NCBI GenBank assembly: GCA_002205965.3
Contig: NADL03000684.1
Coordinates: 372,001-436,000, forward strand
Length of the DNA: 64,000 nt
From: Kappaphycus alvarezii
Lineage: Eukaryota; Rhodophyta; Florideophyceae; Gigartinales; Solieriaceae
Direction: 5' to 3'
The notes beneath the pieces are model-generated. The model saw only the letters and a list, made by a program, of their open reading frames with translations. It had not been told where the DNA came from and searched no databases. Each line of letters starts with the position of its first letter. Position 1 is the first letter of the stretch. Shown here in pieces: positions 47,037-55,715 of the stretch. The position numbers were made by a program, and so were the translations under genes.

Positions 47037-48682
47037 ATGGTGAAAAAGCGGGAAAAGTATAATGTTGGTGATCTTGTATGGGGTCTCGTTACTGGGTTTC
47101 CATGGTGGCCTGGTAGAATTGTTTCGCCAGACGAATCCATTCTGGGTCCTAGCTATAAGCTACCTCCCACTTCGAAAAACTCGTACATGGTTAAGTTTTT
47201 CAATGATAACGGGCGAGTTGTTAAAGTTAATCACTCTGATCTTCGCCCGTTCCTCAATCCACGCTACCAAAAAATACATGTCGGGTACTCAGGGGTTCTC
47301 AATGAACACTTGAACGAGGCGGTACGAGAGGCTCGAGAGGTTGCGTCGAGTCAAGGCTTAAAATACGCTGTGCCTAATGCATACGGAAAGACCAATAATG
47401 GCAGTGCAACCGGGAAGAAGAACAATGCCAATGCAAACGGAAAGAAAAAAAATGCCAACGCAAACGGAAAGACGAATAATGCCCCGCAATCGGAAAGGAC
47501 AATAATGCCAGCGCAATCCGAAAGGTCAGCAGTGGCAGCGGAACCGGAAACAACAATAATGGCAGTGCAAACGGAAAGAAGAATAATGGCAATGCAAACG
47601 GAAAGAAGAATAATGGCAGCGGGGCCGAAAAGAACAGTAATGGCAGCGTAAACGCAAAGAAGAATACTGGCAATACGAGCGGGGAGAAGAATAATGGCAA
47701 TGGAAACGGGGAGAAGAAAGGTGGCAGTGCGAAAGGAAAGAAGAGAAAGCGTGCGGCGTCTACTCCTACTCCCGCCCGTAACGTGAAGGCAAAGGTTAAC
47801 GAACAGGACAAAAAGCAACACCCCCAACAATCCGAGGTCCCGCCGCCAAACTCCACTCCAGGACCGTCCACGCCACACCTCGGTCGACTTCAGAGATATC
47901 CAGAGGACGAGAGCGAACCGATTGCCCTATGGCAATCCTTTCCGCAAGCCAAACATTCTCCGAGTCCTTTGGTAAACGGCCGTACACCGGGCGGCCGAGT
48001 ACTGCGGTCCATGGCACGTGCCAACCAGCGTGAGAGTACTGCCTCAAAACGCAACACTCCAGGCGCTCCCGGTCCTTCGACCTGGCAGTCTAACCAGTCA
48101 CAGAGAACTAACCCCGAACATACGGCGACCGGTTGTGATAATAATGAGGGAGCGGTAAGCATGGAGGTAGCCGCGATTCGCGATATGGCTTGCAGCGGCG
48201 ATCTAAGCAACCAGCAGCTCTACACCTCCGAGTCCAAGAGCACTCTGATCTATTTGGTGACCGCTTACGAACAAGAGCTTCGTTTTTTTCGTCTACAGGG
48301 ACTGCGGATCGCTGCCCAATCATCGCCTGAAGTTGTGACTAAGTTGGAGGACTTCATATGGATATGTGCCCCGGCATTTGAAGACATTGAGGAGTTTATC
48401 ACGATGAGCAAAAATGGTGCAGACAAGGGAGAAACAGATAGGGCGGAGAAGAAGGCCGTGGAAAAGTTACGCAAGCTGGCGAACAGGCCTGTACAACAAT
48501 CCGTCTTGCGCTCACAACGTGCAGTAATGAGGCGTGGAATAAAACTGGCCAGTGAAGCTTTGCCATACTCAAAAACAGTAGCCGTCTTCATGCGGAACCT
48601 GTGTATTCAATGGTTGGATTTGGCAGGGGATCCAAGCCCGCCTCGAGTTGCTGTTCCAAGGAATTTCGGGGCGAGCCCTTAA
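47037..48682 (+). CDS. PWWP-TND chromatin protein with NG-rich minisatellite and a frameshift
   Basis: The ATG at 47,037 opens MVKKREKYNVGDLVWGLVTG and the PWWP core FPWWPGRIV, with MVKFFNDNGRVVKV following. The domain is close to that of the 880-aa protein (both have SDLRPFLNPRY / DDLRSFLNPRY and YSG after it). A tandem array of nonapeptides (GKKNNANAN-type, 47,380-47,760) follows. About 47,485 one base is missing relative to the repeat pattern (GCCCCGCA where GCCAGCGCA is expected), so the first frame ends at 47,651. The same array continues in the next frame into KGKKRKRAAS and the C-terminal part ending at 48,682. That part (about 48,220-48,640) has YLVTAYEQELRFFRLQGLRI, FIWICAPAFEDIEEF and an IBD/TND-like bundle ending VAVFMRNLCIQWLDLA, matching the helical region of the 880-aa paralogue. 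Unbroken length would be about 550 aa. Confidence 0.8.
47380..47760 (+). repeat. Coding minisatellite of 27-bp units
   Basis: About a dozen imperfect units of the type GGAAAGAAGAATAATGGCAA + TGCAAAC encode GKKNNGNAN-like nonapeptides. Confidence 0.85.
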
Positions 48683-49064
48683 TCTTCAGCAGCCGGATTG
48701 TTCCTAGACTCGTTGATTGCATGATCATGAACCATTGCTGACATCAGCCACCTCAAGTTATTTGAAGTGCAGCTCAGGTGACGCATTGGAAACGGCCAAA
48801 CCAGCCTCTGGTGAAAAGCAGAATTGAAAGTTAAAGTCCCTGTGGAGACACTGGTTCAAAAGCTTGGGCGGCTCCGGATCAAGAGCTGAGCATACCACAC
48901 ATAGGCAATTACGGTTGTCGACCTCACCAAGTGGTGTACGATTCGATATGTTAGCAGAGGGAAACTCAATGTCAATGCAAGTGTATCTCTCCAGTCTGCA
49001 CTCCTCGCCATTTTAATTCGTCGTTGAGGCTAACGTTAGATAAAGGAATTTCTCAGTCGGAGGG
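48683..49064. other. Short intergenic spacer
   Basis: Nothing recognised between the PWWP gene and the possible small gene at 49,065. Confidence 0.5.
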
Positions 49065-49707
49065 ATGCAAGCAGATGCAGCAGCAGCGGTACTGGACCAA
49101 ATGACGGAACTAGCCTTAGATGCATGGGGACAAGGATCGTGGCCGACGAGTACCCAGAGTGGTATTTGAGATGCTGGACCTGTTTGGTAAACGCCGTCGC
49201 AATACACGCAAAATGGGCGCTGAAGTTGGCATGCGCAACGAGAACAAGTTTCCAGCCTAGTGAGCAAAGGCCGGCAGAGTCGGGGAGGGGTAGGGCTTGC
49301 TGGACATGGGGGCACAGTGGCCTAGTTTGCCAAAGTCGGCAACGTCGATTATGTACGAGAGGCCGAGGATAGAAATGTACGAGCTGCCGACGGGTATGTC
49401 GCAGGCGGTAGAGGCTGAGGAAAGGATTCTGACGTACGGTGGGCTGCACCGGGATGTCAGTGGGGCCGGAAATGCTTGGAAACCTGTGGCGGGCTATTGT
49501 ATTGCGGCTGATATTGTGGCGGTGCGTAGCAACAAAACCAGGTCTGGAAAAGAAGGGGTGGTCGCTGTATGGCACTATCGCATCGGAGGATTGCTGACAC
49601 TTGAGCACAGGTTCGCCGAATATGGGAAGATCAAGATGGTGGTGGACCACATGGAGGAGGAGAGAGTGGAAGGGGTAAGAAGAATCAAAGAGGCGGCGGG
49701 AGATTAG
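49065..49707 (+). CDS. Possible two-exon small protein, unidentified
   Basis: ATG 49,065 opens MQADAAAAVLDQMTELALDA with WGQGSWPTSTQS, then reaches a stop. A GT-AG intron at 49,162-49,372 would join this to EMYELPTGMSQAVEAEERIL and on to the stop at 49,707 (about 143 aa). The second part has good coding character (GKEGVVAVWHYRIGGLLTLE, EYGKIKMVVDHMEEER). The splice model is my inference and rests only on frame and splice-site consensus; a simple open frame from 49,297 is the alternative. I recognise no family. The long minus-strand frame across it is proline/histidine/arginine-rich antisense. Confidence 0.35.
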
Positions 49708-49949
49708 GGGGAAGGAGGAATGTTGGGCCCGGCGGTGAACAGAGAACCGATTGTAGTTGGCAGGAGTCGTAAGGGTGGTACAGATGCCCGTCTCCAATGT
49801 TCGTCTGGAGCAGTGCGTCGCAATGCATGGAAGAGCACATTGTGAACGGGTCAGGACAGGTCTCTCTCGTTTTCCAAGAAAGCCAGGGAAGGATCGGGAG
49901 CTCGCGGTCAAGGGTCGCGTTTTAGGAGGGCAGTACAGTTACTGTACAT

Positions 49950-50818
49950 GTGGGAGGACGACCTATGGAAGAGGGCGCCTCGCCCAGCTGCCACTCCGAG
50001 ATGTCCACACGTCATCGGATTCGAGGCTTGGGCTTCCGTCACACCGGTGCTGCGGCGTTCCTATATGCCCATCTCACAACTGTGACGAAGGTGTCATCGG
50101 AACACTGGAGCATCATGCTGCGCAGGCACCTCGGTCTCGCTGTCTACAGACTCGGTGCCCTTGTAATGCCACCACCGCCAGCAGGACATGGATGTCCACG
50201 GTGACCATGCCGCCGACCGCTGCGTCTCAGAGTTTGGACTCAATCACTGCCACAAATCCGTTCGCAACGTGTTCGCGTGGCACGTGTTCCGCGCCGCCGG
50301 TCTTGACTACGAGTTTGAAGTTGAGAATCTCCTCCCCGGTACGGACCACAGGCCCGCCGACATTCTCCTCGTGCAACCCCCCGTGACATTGAAGCTGGCC
50401 TACCAGACCGACCCATCGCAAGCGACGTTTCCGTGACGTCCCGTTCGTGCAGTCCTCAATCACCAAGGCGACGCAAAGTCGCCGGTGGGCTGCCGCCCTC
50501 ACTCACCAACGCAAGGTCCAGGACCTGCAGCACAAGCTGTCAATGCGCCTGGTGCCCCCCTCCCTGCCCTCCCGCGACCCAGGTTTCCGATTCCAGCCTC
50601 TGGTTTTCGACTTCCTCGGTGCCCCTTCTCCGGAGACGGCATTATTCATCGAAGAGTTTGTGCCATGTTTAGCCAGGAAATGCCACAGCTCGGGCGCTGC
50701 GACTCGCACACGCGTCTACCAGCGTATCAGTTGCGCTTTGTGGTCGTCGGTAGCTATGGCCATCATATCGCGCGCCCCACTGCACGTGACCGAATTGGTC
50801 CACCCAGTTAGGTCTTAG
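49950..50818 (+). pseudogene. C-terminal remnant of a LINE-like reverse transcriptase element
   Basis: Plus-strand pieces in several frames. A zinc-binding-like DVHGDHAA block near 50,190 is followed by EFGLNHCHKSVRNVFAWHVF and RAAGLDYEFEVENLLPGTDH, then RPADILLVQPP (to 50,436). In the next frame comes FRFQPLVFDFLGAPSPETAL and RVYQRISCALWSSVAMAIIS (to 50,818). This layout (Cys/His cluster, xGDHA, RxADI, then an amphipathic tail) is the C-terminal domain I know from LINE-like ORFs of algae and oomycetes. The RPAD motif suggests a nuclease-like fold. The reverse transcriptase itself is missing, so this is a 5'-truncated or eroded copy, with at least two frame changes. Its left boundary is not sharp. 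Confidence 0.6.
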
Positions 50819-51633
50819 TTGAGTAGTCGGTCAGTCGGTGCACACTCCAGATAAGTATTGCCTAAAGATCCTTTCACAAGTGACCTCTTGGTGCGGCGAC
50901 GATCACTCATAGGAAGGCCACATATGGTACAGTATGCTACGTAGGCCAGACTGTTCGGGGCATATATATTTGACGAGGTTAGGAGGGGTATATTTGACGA
51001 GGCTACATTACAGTATGCATTACATTACAGTGAGTAACGAACGAACGTAACGAATGATCTACAATGATCTACATACAACTAAAATACTAAAATACTGCAC
51101 AGTACTGTACGGCAGGGAGCGATTTTCATAGCTGCCTTTTGGTCCATATGATCTCCGTTGCAATTCTCAAAATACAGGACACGTACGTACAGTACAAATC
51201 TTGATCCCGACTTTTACTCTAGACGAGTAGACAAATGCTGCCAACTACGAACTGAATTTTCTTTCAGATCTTCACCCGACTGCACGTTTGTTCCATGTAG
51301 CGCGTACCCATGTCCCAACGGGTGATCTGTTCAGCAATGAAACAGCTTTGCGAGAAATGTGCTGCGCGCCCTTGTCCAGCAGTAGATGTCGCCGCTTTAA
51401 AACGTGTACTTGCCACTAGTGGACGCCGCTACGAGCTCCGTTGTGCTGCCAATTTGCCGGATTGAAACTCACAAGAGCGTTTCACTGGCTTTCAGCATCC
51501 GCTCATCCAATTCCTACCCAGTCCAAGTGCGAGGCTGGTACCAGCTGGGGGCCAATGTAGTAGAACATATTTACAAGTGATCGGCCCGCTACACAAGTTG
51601 GGTTTCCCCGTCAGCCAAATGCGTCAATGTACC
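50819..51633. other. Spacer with GTAC motifs
   Basis: Holds repeated ATATATTTGACGAGG (about 50,965 and 50,990), ATTACAGTA motifs (51,007-51,030), CACAGTACTGTACGG at about 51,096 and ACGTACAGTACA near 51,185. No gene. Confidence 0.55.
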
Positions 51634-53301
51634 TTACACATGCCCGATCAAACCCGTCTCAGGCGTGTACCCCGTCAATCCAAGCAACAGAGCCAGCCAT
51701 GACTCTTGAAATGCTCCTCCAAAACCCCAATCCCCGTTTGGTGCAAGATCAGTTGTGACGACTTTACAGCAAGCTTTCCGCGGGCACGAGGCGACGGAAT
51801 GTCGCCAAGACAAGACCCCTGCAAGCGCGATATACGTGATGATCAAGGCAAACACCGACTCCCTTCCAAAATGGCTCCATGCAACGCCCGCGAGCATAGC
51901 AAACGCAACTCGAGCGACTGAGCCGGTTGCCGAGAATATGCCCAAAAATCCGCCGGCCGGCAAACCTGCCAATACCTTGGAAAACAGCGCGAGCACGGCA
52001 GTTTGGCCAATCGGGTACGCGATACTCCACGTTAACCCTATGCATCCAACGTACATAACCAGCGGCATATGTTCGGCAAGTGGTGGCACAGAAAGCGGTA
52101 GACAGCCGACAATCACAATCAGCAATCCGAAGAATACCAAGGAGCGGTCTGAGAAGCGTTTTGCGATGGGCTTAAAACCTAGGTATACAAAGAGACCGAA
52201 AACCCCTATTAGCGAGATGCGGAAACTGGCACCGCCGTACGTCATACCAAACTGTTCCATTAAAAACGGAGTCGATACTGTTTCAAACTCGGCCACGACG
52301 CCACGGAAAACCACATTGACCAGTAGACAAACGACGAGGGCCAGGACGTCAGGGCCGTGCTGAAGGGGTTGGTGGGTAGCGGAGGCTGTCGAGACACGAG
52401 ATCGAGTGGCAGACTCGGGAGGGTTGAAGTAAAGGGAATGAATAAGTAGGACGGAAAGAATGTTGCAAAAGACAAGTACATAGGCAGGGTAGGTGAAACC
52501 ATCAAACGAAAGCCATGGCCAAGGACGTTGCTCAGGTAACAGTGCAAGGAGGCCGCCGGCGCCAGGAAGAACAGCAAAGCCGATAAACTGCAGGGCGGAG
52601 AGGTATGCAAAATGATGAGTTCGCAACGAGGAGGGAACGGCGCGGGTGAGATGAGCACGGCAGACAGACATTGTGGCGCTTCCAAAGCCGACGATGATGC
52701 GAGAAAGATAAAGGACGGAAAGACTTGGGGCCAGAGCGTAGACAAAATGGCCGAGCACCTGGATTAGGGAGGCGAAGATCAGCACGATAGAGGTGGGATA
52801 CTTGTCGGAGAGATAGCCGAGGGGAATGGTGGTAGCCATTCTGCCCATGGAGAAGGAGGCGACAAAAACGCCGAGGGTACTCTTGGTGCCGCCCAGGGAT
52901 TGAAAGTAGGGCCAGGTAGAAGGGAGCATGAGGCCGCGAGAAGCCTCGGAGACCAGGGTGATCCAGTAGACGACGGCGAGGGAGACCCAGTCGATTTGAC
53001 CGGGCGGTGGGGCATCGAGTCCGAGCGAGGAGCGCAGACTGGCGCTGGAGAGGGACGGGGGCAGGAAGAAAAATGAGGTACTTGCGGCGATAGTGTGGGA
53101 CCGAGGGGGGGTGTGGGGGGGGCGGGTTGGAGACGGGGTGGCGGGACTGTGGGGTGAGGATGCAGAGTAGGAAGGGAGAGATGTGGCGGTGAGGGGCGTT
53201 AGGATGTTGGGGTTTGGGGATGACGGGGAGAATGGAGAGGAGTTTGGTTTGGGGGGCGGCCTCGGAGGCTTTCCGGATAGGTAGGAAGCTGAGTGGGGCA
53301 T
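51634..53301 (-). CDS. Major facilitator superfamily transporter, CLN7/MFSD8-like (555 aa)
   Basis: The first ATG is at 53,301 (MPHSASYLSGKPPR); the frame is open slightly further upstream but without ATG. About 100 residues of serine/proline/threonine-rich cytosolic tail precede the membrane part. The membrane part begins at about residue 105 (WVSLAVVYWITLVSEASRGL, MLPSTWPYFQSLGG), shows the loop 2-3 motif LGYLSDKYP and twelve likely helices to about residue 515. The start of helix 1 and the TWPYFQSLGGTKSTLGVFVA block match the SPX/MFSD8 (CLN7) branch, lysosomal or vacuolar transporters. The substrate is not predictable from sequence. No intron is apparent. The opposite-strand frames are antisense. 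The gene is bracketed on both sides by GTAC motif clusters (50,930-51,190 and 53,545-53,720). Confidence 0.87.
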   Translation of the reverse strand: MPHSASYLSGKPPRPPPKPNSSPFSPSSPNPNILTPLTATSLPSYSASSPHSPATPSPTRPPHTPPRSHTIAASTSFFFLPPSLSSASLRSSLGLDAPPPGQIDWVSLAVVYWITLVSEASRGLMLPSTWPYFQSLGGTKSTLGVFVASFSMGRMATTIPLGYLSDKYPTSIVLIFASLIQVLGHFVYALAPSLSVLYLSRIIVGFGSATMSVCRAHLTRAVPSSLRTHHFAYLSALQFIGFAVLPGAGGLLALLPEQRPWPWLSFDGFTYPAYVLVFCNILSVLLIHSLYFNPPESATRSRVSTASATHQPLQHGPDVLALVVCLLVNVVFRGVVAEFETVSTPFLMEQFGMTYGGASFRISLIGVFGLFVYLGFKPIAKRFSDRSLVFFGLLIVIVGCLPLSVPPLAEHMPLVMYVGCIGLTWSIAYPIGQTAVLALFSKVLAGLPAGGFLGIFSATGSVARVAFAMLAGVAWSHFGRESVFALIITYIALAGVLSWRHSVASCPRKACCKVVTTDLAPNGDWGFGGAFQESWLALLLGLTGYTPETGLIGHV

Positions 53302-55589
53302 GGCGGGGCGCACGAGATGGATCTGGTGGAGTCAGGAATTAGTTGAGGGATTGTGCGGGGGTAAACCGACTTTAAAAGGCGCAAGGAAGTTGAAGCGAAA
53401 GGACTTTTAGCGAGTGTGGATTCGCGAGCAATGCATATATATACATGTACATTGTAGAGGTTGAGGTGGGGGTGAGGAATTCTGGGCGAATTCTGCGGAA
53501 ATGGATGCAATGGATTGTGTCGACAAATGATGCGGTGAGAAACTGTACTGTACTGTACGGTGTACTGTGTTGTACTGTACATTGGTTGAGAGGGCTGAAA
53601 CGGAAAGAAAGCAATGAACTCGCAATACAGGTACTGTACCTTTTCGATGTCGACACTCCTACCCTACCCCTGTACCGTACTGTATTCTACTGTATTCTAC
53701 AGTACTGTACTGTACAGTGTATATCAAGTGTGATTCAGCGACCAGGTCGCTCTAGGACAGGAGGACATGAAAAGTGATGAAAGTTAGCTGAATGTGAATT
53801 TTTCACGCTTTCCGGACTAAGACGCGTGTCAAAGTTTCTGGGAGGTTAAACATCATTTCAGTGACACGTCCGCCTTATATTGGATGCTCTTGCAGCAAAT
53901 CAAAACTTCATTTCATTTTCTTTCAGTCGTCAATTGGCTGCCCCAAACTGAATACTACTTGTATCTCATCCGCTTTACAAGCCAGCGTGTCTGAATTTTC
54001 AGCAACAGCTTAAAAATTACATGCGCACTGTGCTGTACAGTACTGTACTGTCTTGTACTACTCAAGCAGTATTTTTTTCGGCTGCTATGCACAGAACATT
54101 CAAGTCCTGATACTGTGCTGCACTCCAGTCTTTGGAGACTTACAGGAAGGATCCAACACTTGAGATATCCGTAAAAAAGGGACCACAAACGATTTCAAGA
54201 CCAGAGGATAAGGTTAATCCGTTCCTCCTTTTCAGTCTTCGGAACCTGATAACGCGTACACTTAAACAAGAATTGAAATAAAAATATATTACCATCAATA
54301 GTCGTTTGTCTTGTACGCCCTTTGTAAAACATCAAGTAAAGATGATTACAACTCATTAGTCGTTTACAGTACTTTTAAACCTGCATCGTACATGACTGTT
54401 TTGCGTATTTAATATTTTCGAGATTAGCTCAACTGCGCGGGGCGAGTGAGACTCGATGAATACGAGACAGAATGTCACTTCAAGTCACCGCAGAGTCAGG
54501 GGACGCAAGGGGCTGGCTGTCTACATAGACCGCATGTGTACGCGCACAGCAGCATACTGGGTATGAAATACTTAAAAATTCACTCTCTCAATTCCTCACC
54601 ACAGTACACAACTGCGTCCTCGAATATAAAGCCATCGCGAGACTGCACAGTGTAAGCATTGAGATCAATGCGCCTGAGCCGAGCTGCATTCCAAGGACCC
54701 ACGCCCCCGGGCTAAAAGCATTGAAACGCACGGTGCAGCAAGAAGGGGTTACAAATCAACGCTTCAAAAGCTTCGCCTCGAACCCTGGGTAAACACTATG
54801 CACCGGGACAGACCGGAGCAAAATGGTAGGGTTGGCTAGATTACGCATCGGACATGGGCAACCAGCTGTGGGCATCGAGGCAATTCAAAATGAATTACAT
54901 GAGCGGTCGAAGTGGACCTGGCACTCGCTGCTGCTTGTAGCCACATGAAAGCGAGCAACAGGCACAGGATTGGTAGAGCGTTGTAGGATTGTTGAGGGAC
55001 GTGGCAAAAATGCACTCTCAGTGGTCGAGGATTAGGCCTGCAGCAGCTTCAATACTCTCTGATGAAACCGCCAATCAGGGGCCGACTTGGCTTTGGCATT
55101 GCGTGCGGTAGGTATGAATGGTCTCATTCCTGATCTGTGGAGGGAGCTGTACGTACGTTCTGGAGAACATATTTGAAGAATGCTGTATTTTCGCACTGTA
55201 CTGTACGATTTCGAGGATGGACAGATTTACACTTAGTGCAAAAGTATGTTATAAAGAGCGTAGTGTTGAAACCACTGGAAAAGGCTTTGTTTTATACGTT
55301 ATCCTTTTTTGCTTCCCTCTGCCTTCTCTACCTACAGACTAAAACCGTCTATCAAGCTACATATGGGGCCTTACTTCAAGGAATGAAACCATCCTGCGGT
55401 GATTGCTACTGGGGAGGTGAATGTCCAGGTCTACCTTTTGGCAGAGTGTTTTTTTCGAAGTTATTGCTCCTTGGTGTCAGTTTTCCTTGTAATCTCACCT
55501 CTGCTCGCTTGTCCTTTCCACCTGCCTCGTCATTCTGCGTCTTCTTTTCACTGAGGAACTCATTTTGAGAAACTTGGCGGAAAAACTTT
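53302..55589. other. Spacer with GTAC motif clusters
   Basis: GTACTGTAC motifs are dense at 53,545-53,580, 53,630-53,720 and 54,030-54,060, and single near 55,195. The remainder (54,100-55,570) has short unrecognised frames (for example 55,137-55,568, membrane-like). No gene called. Confidence 0.55.
53545..53720. repeat. GTACTGTAC repeat cluster upstream of the MFS gene
   Basis: ACTGTACTGTACTGTACGG, then GTTGTACTGTACATTGG, GTACCGTACTGTATTC twice-like, and AGTACTGTACTGTACAG within about 175 bp. Confidence 0.85.
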
Positions 55590-55715
55590 GGTTTCCGGCT
55601 AATTGGATGAGAGATACAATGATATGAAAAGATGAATGGTCAAATGCAATTATGGTAAGTACAAATCACACTGTCATGTCCGTCCAGAACAATACCGGTG
55701 GGCTCTGACCATCGG
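55590..55715 (+). repeat. Left direct repeat of the DIRS-like fossil
   Basis: Matches 59,797-59,920 in the same orientation. Confidence 0.75.

Noticed and set aside
47351-47878. Hydrophobic 165-175-aa frames on the minus strand, membrane-protein-like
   Set aside because: Antisense of the 27-bp minisatellite; the repetitive hydrophobic pattern follows from the repeat.
49036-49911. 291-aa open frame on the minus strand
   Set aside because: Rich in P, H, R and S with no domain; it is the antisense of a better coding frame on the plus strand (49,375-49,707).
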